DNA of 8,388 nucleotides from Candidatus Saccharimonadota bacterium. GTDB taxonomy: Bacteria; Patescibacteriota; Saccharimonadia; Saccharimonadales; SLHW01. The translations under genes were made by a program, and so were the position numbers. Below are positions 1 through 6,610 of the stretch, one piece after another. Numbering within the stretch: position 1 is the first letter of the stretch; each line of letters starts with the position of its first letter. The stretch is taken from assembly GCA_007135955.1 (NCBI GenBank), contig SLHW01000033.1, positions 1 through 8,388 on the forward strand. The letters run 5' to 3'. Under the pieces are notes generated by a model. It had not been told where the DNA came from. It saw only the letters and a list, made by a program, of their open reading frames with translations, and searched no databases.

Positions 1-341
1 AAGATAATCGTTCCAGCCGAAAAAGCCCAACCACCCGGCTGGTGGACATAGACAACCATCGGTACGCTACTGCGCTGCATTGATTCAACAATGGTTCGCG
101 TCGATTGCAATAATCCACCTGGTGTGTCAAGCTCAATGATTAAATGACTAGCATTGGCAATCTCGGCCTGCGATATAGCACGCTGGATATCCACTACGGT
201 ACCAGCCTTTATATCATCGTTTATCTCAATCGTAAAAACCGGCTGGCTTCGGTCTTGCGCTACAGCCTCTGAAGTAAAACCAAGCCAAAACATGCCTATT
301 AGGCATGCTGCAAATCCAATGCTAGGTAGTAGCCACTTCAT
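1..341 (-). CDS. NfeD-family membrane serine protease (ClpP class), N-terminal part, cut by window edge
   Basis: The reading frame starts at the ATG complementary to 339-341 and stays open to base 1, giving 113 codons plus two bases. Residues 1-28 form a signal peptide: a basic start, a hydrophobic core, and a likely cleavage after AVA-28, before QD. A ClpP/crotonase-like protease fold follows, with the LDTPGG motif at residues 71-76, a strand VPMVVYV at 93-99, and FSAGT at 107-111. Ser108 lies where NfeD/1510-N proteases carry their nucleophile. Known family members are membrane proteases whose C-terminal half holds several membrane helices and an OB-fold NfeD domain; these would lie beyond the window. 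The gene follows the 686-residue membrane protein by 53 bp on the same strand, so they may share a transcript. No good SD is visible; a TATACT box (349-354) ends 7 nt before the start. A signal peptide peptidase SppA-like protein is the main alternative, but the N-terminal arrangement fits NfeD better. Confidence 0.85.
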   Translation of the reverse strand, partial: MKWLLPSIGFAACLIGMFWLGFTSEAVAQDRSQPVFTIEINDDIKAGTVVDIQRAISQAEIANASHLIIELDTPGGLLQSTRTIVESMQRSSVPMVVYVHQPGGWAFSAGTII

Positions 342-348
342 AAGCAAT

Positions 349-354
349 AGTATA
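349..354 (-). promoter_or_regulatory. Candidate -10 box (TATACT) directly before the NfeD-family gene
   Basis: On the minus strand TATACT is followed by seven bases and then the ATG. If this box is used, transcription would start at or within a base or two of the start codon, giving a leaderless mRNA. No convincing -35 hexamer is present at 16-18 bp. The box may be fortuitous if the gene is read through from the upstream 686-residue gene. Confidence 0.35.
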
Positions 355-394
355 CCTTATAGCTATTCAGGATAGTTGAAGTAAGTAGCGTCGG

Positions 395-2455
395 CTAGAG
401 CAAGAAACGACTCATCGTCTCGATAAATTGCGTTTCTTGGGTTGGAGGAGTCTCAAAATCAAATTCATTAAATGACGAGTCTGGCTCTGGTTGAAACATG
501 TTTCCCATAAGAGTCTCGAGCACCTCATCAATTGAAGTAGTGCTCGATGGGCGCTCAATCTCTCTAGTGTCTGCTAGAGGCTTTGATTCTAGGTTTATTT
601 CAAGCGAAAATTCTTGGGAGTTAGCATCAGTTTGATTAACCTGTAGCCTGCTCGTTGATACACTCGAATCAACATTGGTAATAAATTCAAAATAACCACT
701 TAGACCATCCTCGCTGTCTTCGGCCCGAGCAAATAACGTGATGTCGTCACCGCCCGTGTACTTCTGGCCAATCTCAACAAACGAATCAGGTGTCTCAGGC
801 TCATTAAAGCGCACCTTATGGATTAACTTTGTCCGGCGGTCAATCCACATAGTGACCTCTTGATTTGCCAGCTCATCAATCATTTCCTGGCAGCTTTCTT
901 TAGCATCCTCTCGAATTTGCGCCTTTCGTTGCTCGTCTGGGTTTTCAAAATTCTGAACTAGTGATGAATTAGCCGTCACATCAGCTACTGCATCACAATA
1001 GTTTTGTGCGTTTTCCCGTTGAACTGAAACTTTATAGCCAAAGGTACTGATGTCATCAAATCGTTCTTGGCCAGTTATTTCATCCCGCTGAAATATCGCA
1101 TTATCGCCAACGCTGAAGAAATATTCATTTGTTACCCGAACAACATCTCGCGTGTAATCAATATAGTCCTGTAATGTGACCTGCTGCAATGATTCATCCT
1201 CAATATCATAAGCTTCAGTAATTTCTTTTATGTAGTCTGCATCGATGTGAATCCATCGATTGTCGAATGCGTTTACTCCAGGAAGAAAAGCTTCGGCTCC
1301 TAAGACTTCAAAGCCCCGAATCCGGAAAAAAATATCTGGAAAATCCCGCCCGTCAGCCATATCAGTAATCAGGTCTATCCCGATATCTAAATCCTCAGGT
1401 ATTTCATCTCCTGAAAAACTTATTTTAAGCGAACTATCAGAAGCTCCTTCTTCGTAGAAAGACAGAAGCTCACCCTCAAATGTTGTATCCCCAGTCATTA
1501 CTACCATATCTCCAGAAACCTCTAAGCGTGACAATAGCTCAAGCTGCTCTTGCTCGGTCGCCTGCAGTATCATTTCTTCAATCACATCACCTGTTCGCTC
1601 CAAGCCCGCGCTATATACGTTCTCTGGGCGATTGGGTAAGTAGTACCCGAAAACAAAGCCAAGCGTTGCCACTAAGGCAAAAATTACCCCTCCGATCAGC
1701 AAGGGTAATTTTTGAGTTTTTTTGCCATGATTATTGCCGTTTGCTTCTTGTGAACTACTCATTGACTGTGATTGTGCAGCAGCGACCTGGCTACTTGATG
1801 CTGGTGTTCCATCAGCATTTATTGGGGGGCCGGACAGTGTAGCTGGTTGAACCCGAACTGCTTGCGCTGCCTGGTTGGCCTGAGGGCTGTCTATCGAAGG
1901 ATTGGCGCCCTGAGACGTCACTGCAGAGTCTAATGATACTGGCGCTTGACCGACAGCCTCATTGCCATTGACTAGCTGAGGCTCGGAAGATTGACTAAGC
2001 GGAGCTGATTGTTGTGGATTAATAACTTGCGCTGTACCCGCCGCAGGTACTGAAGCTTGAGTACTACTAGGTGAGTCCTGGAAATCACTTGGAGCAGTTT
2101 GTTGGTCGGGCGAACTGTCAGTGCTAGCTGGTGGCAGCGGATCATCCATAGTGAATGGTTTTGGAGCAACATCATTAGCCGGAGCTTGTTCTTGGGTTGG
2201 TTCCGAAGCAACTTGAGTTGGATCATCCATAGTGAATGGCTTTGGTGTTGCGTCAGTAGATTCTTGTTGAGGCTCAGTCGGCGAGCTGCCTTGTGGCTGT
2301 GGCGCTAAGTCTGTAGCTGATGGTTGTGATGGGAGGCTCGGTAACGGTTCAGTAGGTGGCTGCTGAGAGGGCAAAGTGGTCTCTGCGTGCTCCTTGTTTG
2401 GCGGATTTTTGTTTTGCAAATCGTCGCTAATGGGTTCTATTCGTTTGTCTGACAT
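395..2455 (-). CDS. Single-pass membrane protein with long Pro/Ser/Gln-rich cytoplasmic arm, function unknown
   Basis: I do not recognise a named family. Residues 1-245 are low-complexity, rich in Pro, Gln, Ser, Thr and Ala, and probably disordered. They contain a repeated PKPFTMDDP module at 71-79 and 98-106. A basic stretch (GKKTQK, 244-249) precedes one membrane helix at about 250-273, so the arm should be cytoplasmic and the remaining ~410 residues extracytoplasmic. The outer region is acidic and looks folded: alternating strand-like stretches, a WIHIDADYI segment at 401-409, and only two cysteines (C487, C522), which could form a disulfide. The 'requires wearing a ligand or precursor' strand pattern vaguely recalls LppX/LolA-like domains common in CPR proteins, but this is a weak impression. 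The start is supported by a GAAAGG SD (2460-2465) four bases upstream and an extended -10 box. The NfeD-family protease gene follows. Confidence 0.85.
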   Translation of the reverse strand: MSDKRIEPISDDLQNKNPPNKEHAETTLPSQQPPTEPLPSLPSQPSATDLAPQPQGSSPTEPQQESTDATPKPFTMDDPTQVASEPTQEQAPANDVAPKPFTMDDPLPPASTDSSPDQQTAPSDFQDSPSSTQASVPAAGTAQVINPQQSAPLSQSSEPQLVNGNEAVGQAPVSLDSAVTSQGANPSIDSPQANQAAQAVRVQPATLSGPPINADGTPASSSQVAAAQSQSMSSSQEANGNNHGKKTQKLPLLIGGVIFALVATLGFVFGYYLPNRPENVYSAGLERTGDVIEEMILQATEQEQLELLSRLEVSGDMVVMTGDTTFEGELLSFYEEGASDSSLKISFSGDEIPEDLDIGIDLITDMADGRDFPDIFFRIRGFEVLGAEAFLPGVNAFDNRWIHIDADYIKEITEAYDIEDESLQQVTLQDYIDYTRDVVRVTNEYFFSVGDNAIFQRDEITGQERFDDISTFGYKVSVQRENAQNYCDAVADVTANSSLVQNFENPDEQRKAQIREDAKESCQEMIDELANQEVTMWIDRRTKLIHKVRFNEPETPDSFVEIGQKYTGGDDITLFARAEDSEDGLSGYFEFITNVDSSVSTSRLQVNQTDANSQEFSLEINLESKPLADTREIERPSSTTSIDEVLETLMGNMFQPEPDSSFNEFDFETPPTQETQFIETMSRFLL
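2139..2245 (-). repeat. Two copies of a 26-bp coding repeat, 81 bp apart
   Basis: Bases 2139-2164 and 2220-2245 match at 25 of 26 positions; the first 20 bases are identical. Each copy encodes the PKPFTMDDP module of the disordered arm. The 81-bp period equals 27 codons, so the repeat is in frame. This suggests a tandem duplication of a 27-residue unit whose remaining sequence has since diverged. Confidence 0.85.
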
Positions 2456-2459
2456 AGGG

Positions 2460-2497
2460 CCTTTCAGATTTTTTTGCTATTTTGCGCAATTATAGCA
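2460..2497 (-). promoter_or_regulatory. Extended -10 promoter and SD of the 686-residue gene
   Basis: On the minus strand TGCTATAAT (2497-2489) is a full extended -10 element with a consensus TATAAT hexamer. No good -35 lies at 17 bp, which extended -10 promoters tolerate. Transcription would begin near 2482, leaving a leader of about 27 nt that holds the SD GAAAGG (2465-2460) four bases before the ATG. Confidence 0.6.
2476..2496. promoter_or_regulatory. Candidate operator: imperfect 21-bp palindrome around TTGCGCAA
   Basis: GCTAT (2476-2480) and ATAGC (2492-2496) are inverted arms around a perfect 8-bp palindrome TTGCGCAA (2482-2489). The two centres differ by half a base. The element covers the -10 hexamer and the expected transcription start of the minus-strand gene, a position where a dimeric repressor would block initiation. 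The permease -10-like box lies about 35 bp away, so only the minus gene may be controlled. Confidence 0.4.
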
Positions 2498-2529
2498 TAA
2501 GCACGGTGGCGTGAAGTAATAATCGAAGC

Positions 2530-2535
2530 TATACT
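2530..2535 (+). promoter_or_regulatory. Candidate -10 box (TATACT) of the permease gene
   Basis: TATACT lies 15 bases before the permease ATG. Initiation about 7 nt downstream would leave a leader of only 8-9 nt, without an SD. No -35 match is evident at 16-18 bp upstream. Confidence 0.35.
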
Positions 2536-2550
2536 GAGCTACAGAATTCT

Positions 2551-3930
2551 ATGTTTATAAATATTCCTGAAAAACGAATTAAGCGTTCTCTTGGATTTGT
2601 AATGCTAACCGTCATCGGTGTAAGCGGCACAATCGGAGGCAGTATATTTGTTTTGCTGTCTGGTGGCATTGATCTTGCAGGACCATACACACCATATGCC
2701 TATGTGCTAGCTGGGGTTCTCGCCATGCTTGGTGGACTGCTCTATGCCGAAGTTGGTACAACCATGCCACGTCCAGGAGCTGGCTTGTATTATGTATTTA
2801 GCGCTTTCAAGAACCGGCACTATCCCTTCTTGTTTTCATGGACAATCTTACTCGGTGATCTAGGTTACTTAGCGATTAATGCTATTGGTTTTGGTTTTTA
2901 TTTAGGTCTGGTGCTCAATATTTCGCCACTGCTTGTAGCTTTAGCTGCTATTGCATTTGGCGCATTAATTAATGTACGCGGGCTGCAAAAGGCAACGCGA
3001 ATTGAAATCGGTGTTCTTGGTGCGCTTCTGCTGCTGTTTGTGGCGTTTGGCGTCTACGTCGCCACTAGCCCCAACAACATTGCGCCACTAGCATTCGAAG
3101 AACTTCAAGTGGGAGGAGTCCTTGCCGCAACCGCATTACTTTTTACGTCATTTATTGGCTATGAATACATTGCAACAATGGCCGGTGAAGCCAGAAATGC
3201 TCACCGGACGATCCCAATGGCTATGATTACTACGGTTCTCATTAGTACGATTGTCTTTGCGGGCATCGCATACATCACTCTTATTGGAGCACCACAAGAC
3301 GAGCTCGCAGCATCGGACGCACCATTACTGCTAGTGGCCGACACTATCGGCGGTTTAAGTACCTCCATTATAATACCGGCGGCACTACTTGCTACTGGTG
3401 GCTCTTTAGTTGCTGCTACGATGGTTGCTTCAAGACGTCTTTATGCAATATCCAAACAAGGTTTTTTTGGTAACTATGTACAAAAAACAAACCAACAACA
3501 CATACCAGCTAGATCAGTTATCATTTGTAGCGGACTGGCAGCACTGCTAGTAGCTACCCAGGCAGTTAATTTTGTCGCCTATATGAGCAACACTGTCTAT
3601 CTAATGAGCCTGATAACCATCTCTTTATCGGTCATCATACTTCGAAAAAAAAGACCCTACCTAAGCCGACCATTTCGCGCACCCCTCTATCCGATTATTC
3701 CATTTATAATAATAGGGCTAGCCCTTACCTTAATAACGTTTATTGACATAACCTCAATCGCTCTGGTCGTTATCTGGATAACAATTGGCTGGTTCACCTA
3801 TCTGCTTAGTTCGATGAATCGTGAGCGCTGGTTACTTATTGGTCGTGGTGCACTGATTTTCGCCTTCTTGTTGCTGCTAGTTATCCATGCAGCTAACCTT
3901 ATGGTGCTCGATCGTCTACTCAGTAACTAG
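2551..3930 (+). CDS. APC-superfamily amino acid/polyamine permease
   Basis: At 459 residues this is a full-length member of the amino acid-polyamine-organocation superfamily, a secondary transporter in the cytoplasmic membrane. The N-terminal KRSLGF leads into helix 1, whose GVSGTIGGSIFVL (23-35) is the glycine-rich unwound substrate-binding segment. Helix 2 ends in YAEVGTTMPRPGAGLYYVF (65-83), the family signature. GYEYIATMAGEARNAHRTIP (203-222) follows helix 6, and the RRLYAISKQGFFGNYV loop (295-310) follows helix 8. About 12-13 hydrophobic segments are visible, at roughly 14-37, 46-68, 92-122, 125-142, 152-172, 187-207, 222-246, 268-292, 321-341, 344-364, 379-398, 400-419 and 429-452. The substrate cannot be named; uptake of amino acids would suit an auxotrophic CPR bacterium. 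There is no SD, but the conserved N-terminus argues for this start over Met18. Its last 15 bp overlap the converging gene. Confidence 0.93.
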   Translation: MFINIPEKRIKRSLGFVMLTVIGVSGTIGGSIFVLLSGGIDLAGPYTPYAYVLAGVLAMLGGLLYAEVGTTMPRPGAGLYYVFSAFKNRHYPFLFSWTILLGDLGYLAINAIGFGFYLGLVLNISPLLVALAAIAFGALINVRGLQKATRIEIGVLGALLLLFVAFGVYVATSPNNIAPLAFEELQVGGVLAATALLFTSFIGYEYIATMAGEARNAHRTIPMAMITTVLISTIVFAGIAYITLIGAPQDELAASDAPLLLVADTIGGLSTSIIIPAALLATGGSLVAATMVASRRLYAISKQGFFGNYVQKTNQQHIPARSVIICSGLAALLVATQAVNFVAYMSNTVYLMSLITISLSVIILRKKRPYLSRPFRAPLYPIIPFIIIGLALTLITFIDITSIALVVIWITIGWFTYLLSSMNRERWLLIGRGALIFAFLLLLVIHAANLMVLDRLLSN

Positions 3931-4461
3931 CAATATTCCGGCAAGTAATTGCAAAAATCCTAGTAGCATACTTATCACCACGATATATATACCCTCAACG
4001 TCTGGCAAACTCACTACGTCAAACCACACACTAACAGAAAAGGCGATTAGCAGTACGCCTGACAATAGGCAAGCGCCACCGGTTGCAACGGCAAATTTCT
4101 TAAGTGTTGACAGCAGTGAAAGCTTGTCAGCTACAACTTGTGCTTCGCTGGTCTGGTTTTCAACATCTTTTAGGAGTTTCTTTATGTCGCTATCGGAACT
4201 TAAACTATCGGCATAAGAACGAAGTTCAGCTTGAGGCAACTTTGAAGCAAGTACAGACTTCTTGATGTCGACCCAATCAGTGGTTGCGCTGTAGGCACCA
4301 CCATGTTGATTGTTGAGCCACGTTACAAATTCACCTTTTGAAGCATTGTTTTCGATGTGTTCGAGTAGTGTCTCGCGATTATGTGTTTCCGTCTTTTGTG
4401 CTTTGTCTTGAGGAGAAAGGGTCTTTTTCGAATTAGCTTTTACTGTATTGTTTTTTGGCAT
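3916..4461 (-). CDS. Small protein with basic N-terminus and two C-terminal membrane helices, function unknown
   Basis: I do not recognise this 181-residue protein. The chosen start is the ATG at 4461, 22 bp after the lysR stop. An in-frame ATG at 4494 would overlap lysR by 11 bp, and the frame is open up to 4593 inside lysR. None of these starts has a convincing SD, so the start is uncertain. From 4461 the protein begins with a Lys/Asn-rich segment. Next comes a soluble, probably helical region with FVTWLNNQHGG (about 45-55) and a DIKKLLKDVENQTSEAQVVADK stretch (92-113) that could form a coiled coil. Two hydrophobic helices follow, at roughly 123-145 and 157-178, with VTE at the end. The architecture fits a tail-anchored hairpin with the soluble part in the cytoplasm. 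Being downstream of lysR on the same strand suggests co-transcription. The stop lies inside the 3' end of the permease gene. Confidence 0.65.
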   Translation of the reverse strand: MPKNNTVKANSKKTLSPQDKAQKTETHNRETLLEHIENNASKGEFVTWLNNQHGGAYSATTDWVDIKKSVLASKLPQAELRSYADSLSSDSDIKKLLKDVENQTSEAQVVADKLSLLSTLKKFAVATGGACLLSGVLLIAFSVSVWFDVVSLPDVEGIYIVVISMLLGFLQLLAGILLVTE

Positions 4462-4483
4462 ACTACCGATTTTACCATAGTGG

Positions 4484-5365
4484 CTATTTTTCATTGTTGG
4501 CAAGTAGGCCCTCGACCGTATCAGCAAATACGCGCAAACCTCTCGGCTCAAAGCTGCCAGCGCGACGCACGTATTGTACCGGCCGGAGAACATTAGAAGC
4601 TTTTTTCGACGACAGCAAACAGCTTAACGATTCATCTTTTAGGTACGGTGCAACTTGCCAATCAGGTAGAACTGCAAAACCAACTCCCCTTAAGCACAGC
4701 TTGAGCATTACTTCAGGGCTCGTCGAGTAGAGGACCGGCCGAAAGCTAATCTCGCGCTTTCGTAATGCCGATGATACAAGCTGAGCGGTTGCAGAAGCTT
4801 CATTGTAGCTAATGTAGGGAAGCGGAGCGGTCTGGTTGAGTGATTTTTTTGCAGTTGAGGCAATAACTGCAACCAAGCACTCATCACCAAGTTGCGAAAC
4901 AGTTAACGTAGCGTTGTTGCTACTTTCACTTTGCGCGATAAAGGCTCCGTCGAGCTTCCCTAATACGACTGCCTCGGCTAACCTACTCGAGCTGTCGACA
5001 GTTATCGAGTGACTAGTGTTCGACTGAACCATCTCTTGCATGTCTGGTCGGCGGAATATCTGCTCGGCGATACTATCTATCATGCCAACGGAAATCGGCG
5101 CTAGGCTACCACGAAGCTCTGTTAACTCTGTCCTTAGGTCATGCATTGTGCCAGCGATAGCTCTTGCTTTATCAGTAATCAACCTAGCTTCATCAGTACA
5201 GCGAATTCGATTTCCTTGCCGTATAAATAGCTTCACATCTAGTTCGCGCTCTAAATCCTTTACTGCCATGGTTATCGCCGGTTGTGAAACATGGAGCTGC
5301 TGAGCCGCTTTGGTAAAGCTACCCAGCTCCACTACCTTTAAAAATTTTCTTAGTTTTTCATCCAT
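4484..5365 (-). CDS. LysR-family transcriptional regulator
   Basis: The 293 residues match the usual LysR length. A winged helix-turn-helix fills the first 60 residues, with SFTKAAQQLHVSQPAITMAV (16-35) as the DNA-binding helices, then the wing at KLFIRQGNRIRCTDEA (45-60) and a linker helix at about 62-86. The effector-binding domain follows: it opens with PISVGMI (90-96), contains GKLDGAFIAQ (136-145) and ends with the LCLRGVGFAVLPDWQVAPYL region (223-242). The ligand is unknown. The gene is divergent from the inositol phosphate synthase gene, 86 bp away, the classical layout for a LysR regulator that controls its neighbour and itself. A candidate palindromic site overlaps both promoters. 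The start has no clear SD, but the MDEKLRKFLKVVELGSF N-terminus is as expected. Four cysteines (C56, C163, C224, C249) are present; I see no evidence of OxyR-type redox use. Confidence 0.93.
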   Translation of the reverse strand: MDEKLRKFLKVVELGSFTKAAQQLHVSQPAITMAVKDLERELDVKLFIRQGNRIRCTDEARLITDKARAIAGTMHDLRTELTELRGSLAPISVGMIDSIAEQIFRRPDMQEMVQSNTSHSITVDSSSRLAEAVVLGKLDGAFIAQSESSNNATLTVSQLGDECLVAVIASTAKKSLNQTAPLPYISYNEASATAQLVSSALRKREISFRPVLYSTSPEVMLKLCLRGVGFAVLPDWQVAPYLKDESLSCLLSSKKASNVLRPVQYVRRAGSFEPRGLRVFADTVEGLLANNEK

Positions 5366-5386
5366 AAGTTTTACTTATCACTATAT

Positions 5387-5402
5387 CAAATTATTATATT
5401 TG
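5387..5402. promoter_or_regulatory. Candidate LysR operator between lysR and ino1: CAAAT-N6-ATTTG
   Basis: CAAAT (5387-5391) and ATTTG (5398-5402) are perfect inverted arms around TATTAT. This AT-rich dyad resembles the size of a LysR half-site pair, although its even length is not the strict T-N11-A form. It covers the lysR -10 hexamer TATAAT (minus strand, 5398-5393) and touches the -35 region of ino1 (5400-5405). That position suits autorepression of lysR together with contact to polymerase at ino1. Confidence 0.4.
5393..5398 (-). promoter_or_regulatory. Candidate lysR -10 box (TATAAT)
   Basis: A consensus TATAAT on the minus strand lies 27 nt before the lysR ATG, inside the candidate operator. 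No good -35 is visible at 17 bp. A second possible box, TATAGT (5385-5380), lies 14 nt before the ATG, so the actual start point is uncertain. Confidence 0.35.
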
Positions 5403-5446
5403 CTTCTTATCTAGCTGTTTCGTATAGTCACCTTCAGTAAAAGGAG
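5400..5446 (+). promoter_or_regulatory. Candidate ino1 promoter and strong SD
   Basis: TTGCTT (5400-5405) and TATAGT (5423-5428) are separated by 17 bp, a sigma70-type arrangement with a weak -35, as expected for an activator-dependent promoter. Transcription would start near 5435. AAGGAG (5441-5446), five bases before the ATG, is the clearest SD in the window and fixes the ino1 start. Confidence 0.5.
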
Positions 5447-5451
5447 TAGTT

Positions 5452-6552
5452 ATGAAAAGCCGAAATAACGATAAGATCCGTCTAGCGGTAGTGGGAGTAG
5501 GGAATTGCACCTCATCACTTATCCAAGGAATTGAATATTACAAGAACGCTCGAAAAGATGATTTTGTCCCAGGTGTCATGCATGTAGATTTTGGTGGGTA
5601 TCATATCGATGACATCGAAGTTGTTGCAGCATTTGATGTCGATGAAAAAAAGGTAGGTAAAGATCTCGCCGAAGCTATTTACGCCGAGCCAAATAACACC
5701 ACGGTATTTGCACAAGTTCCGCCCACTGGTATCACGGTCAGAAAAGGAAAAGTACTCGATGGAGTTGCGAAATACACGGCTGATGTAGTGCCAATCTCTA
5801 AGCAAAAGGAGGTTGACGTAGTTAAAGTGCTGCGAGAATCAGGCGCGGAAGCAGTGATTAATTTTTTGCCAGTAGGCTCCCAGCAGGCCACTGAATTTTA
5901 TGCTCAAGCTGCTATCGATGCTGGCTGTGGTTTTATCAACTGTATACCGGTATTTATCGCCTCTAATGACGCGTGGGCAGAAAAATTTAAAACCGCCGGC
6001 TTACCAGTGATTGGTGATGATATCAAGGCTCAAGTAGGCGCAACAATTACGCACCGCACGTTAGTTAATCTTTTTTTGGATCGCGGTATGAAAATTGAAC
6101 GCACCTATCAACTGAATACTGGTGGAAATACTGATTTTATGAACATGCTAGAGAGAGACCGTTTAGCTAGCAAGAAATTATCCAAAACCAAATCTGTTAC
6201 TTCAATGATAGAAGCTCGTGGACAGCATATCGACGAAGAAAACATTCACGTCGGACCATCCGACTACGTCCCATGGCAAAAAGACAATAAAGTTTGTTTC
6301 TTGCGAATAGAAAGCAAACATTTTGGGGATGTGCCAATGAACCTAGAGCTACGACTATCCGTCGAAGACTCACCAAATTCAGCCGGTGTCGCGATTGATT
6401 CGATTCGTTGCATGAAGCTGGCGCTAAACAATAAGCTAAGCGGAGCAATTATCGAGCCGGCGGCATATTTTCAAAAGCATCCACCCAAGCAAATCGAAGA
6501 TAGAGAAGCCCGTCAGCTCGTCGAAGACTTCATTGCCACCTACGGAAACTAG
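5452..6552 (+). CDS. ino1: myo-inositol-1-phosphate synthase (L-myo-inositol-1(3)-phosphate synthase), actinobacterial type
   Basis: This enzyme converts D-glucose 6-phosphate to 1D-myo-inositol 3-phosphate with tightly bound NAD as internal oxidant, the committed step of inositol synthesis in the cytoplasm. At 366 residues it has the size of the short prokaryotic form typified by mycobacterial Ino1, not the ~500-residue eukaryotic form. The NAD-binding Rossmann motif VVGVGNCTSSL is at 13-23. Other family motifs are FLPVGSQQATEFYAQ (138-152), PVIGDDIKAQVGATITHR (185-202), LNTGGNTDFMNMLERDRL (221-238), SKTKSV (244-249), HVGPSDYVPW (266-275), FGDVPMNLEL (291-300) and EDSPNSAGVAIDSIR (305-319). 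The conserved lysines of the active-site region (K192, K245) are kept. No truncation or frameshift is visible. The divergent LysR gene is the likely regulator. No phosphatidylinositol synthase or inositol monophosphatase is in the window, so the fate of the product is unknown. Confidence 0.97.
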   Translation: MKSRNNDKIRLAVVGVGNCTSSLIQGIEYYKNARKDDFVPGVMHVDFGGYHIDDIEVVAAFDVDEKKVGKDLAEAIYAEPNNTTVFAQVPPTGITVRKGKVLDGVAKYTADVVPISKQKEVDVVKVLRESGAEAVINFLPVGSQQATEFYAQAAIDAGCGFINCIPVFIASNDAWAEKFKTAGLPVIGDDIKAQVGATITHRTLVNLFLDRGMKIERTYQLNTGGNTDFMNMLERDRLASKKLSKTKSVTSMIEARGQHIDEENIHVGPSDYVPWQKDNKVCFLRIESKHFGDVPMNLELRLSVEDSPNSAGVAIDSIRCMKLALNNKLSGAIIEPAAYFQKHPPKQIEDREARQLVEDFIATYGN

Positions 6553-6581
6553 TATCAATTTACTTGTGTTTATCTTTTTTG

Positions 6582-6610
6582 TTGACATCAGCACCGTGAA
6601 GATTTATTAT
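6582..6610 (+). promoter_or_regulatory. Sigma70-type promoter of the arsR-glutaredoxin operon
   Basis: TTGACA (6582-6587), a perfect -35 hexamer, is separated by exactly 17 bp from TATTAT (6605-6610), a 5-of-6 match to the -10 consensus. Transcription would begin near 6617, inside the inverted repeat that follows. It is the strongest promoter in the window, so the operon must be held down by a repressor if it is not constitutive. Confidence 0.8.

Noticed and set aside
1260..1842. Open frames on the plus strand opposite the 686-residue gene
   Set aside because: They are antisense shadows of a clear coding gene with its own promoter and SD; their products are basic, Ser-rich and unlike any protein.
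1972..2308. Alternative frames in the Pro/Gln/Ser-rich region on both strands
   Set aside because: Low-complexity coding DNA rich in CAA, CCA and TCA leaves other frames open by composition; none has a start signal.
4462..4593. Extended 225-residue start of the small membrane protein at 4593
   Set aside because: The extension would lie fully inside the lysR coding region in another frame, has no SD, and its first 33 residues look like out-of-frame lysR sequence.
5515..5891. Minus-strand open frames inside ino1
   Set aside because: ino1 is unmistakable on the plus strand and these frames have no SD or family features.
6553..6581. Intrinsic terminator after ino1 (T-run at 6575-6580)
   Set aside because: No stem-loop precedes the T-run; it is simply AT-rich DNA upstream of the arsR promoter.
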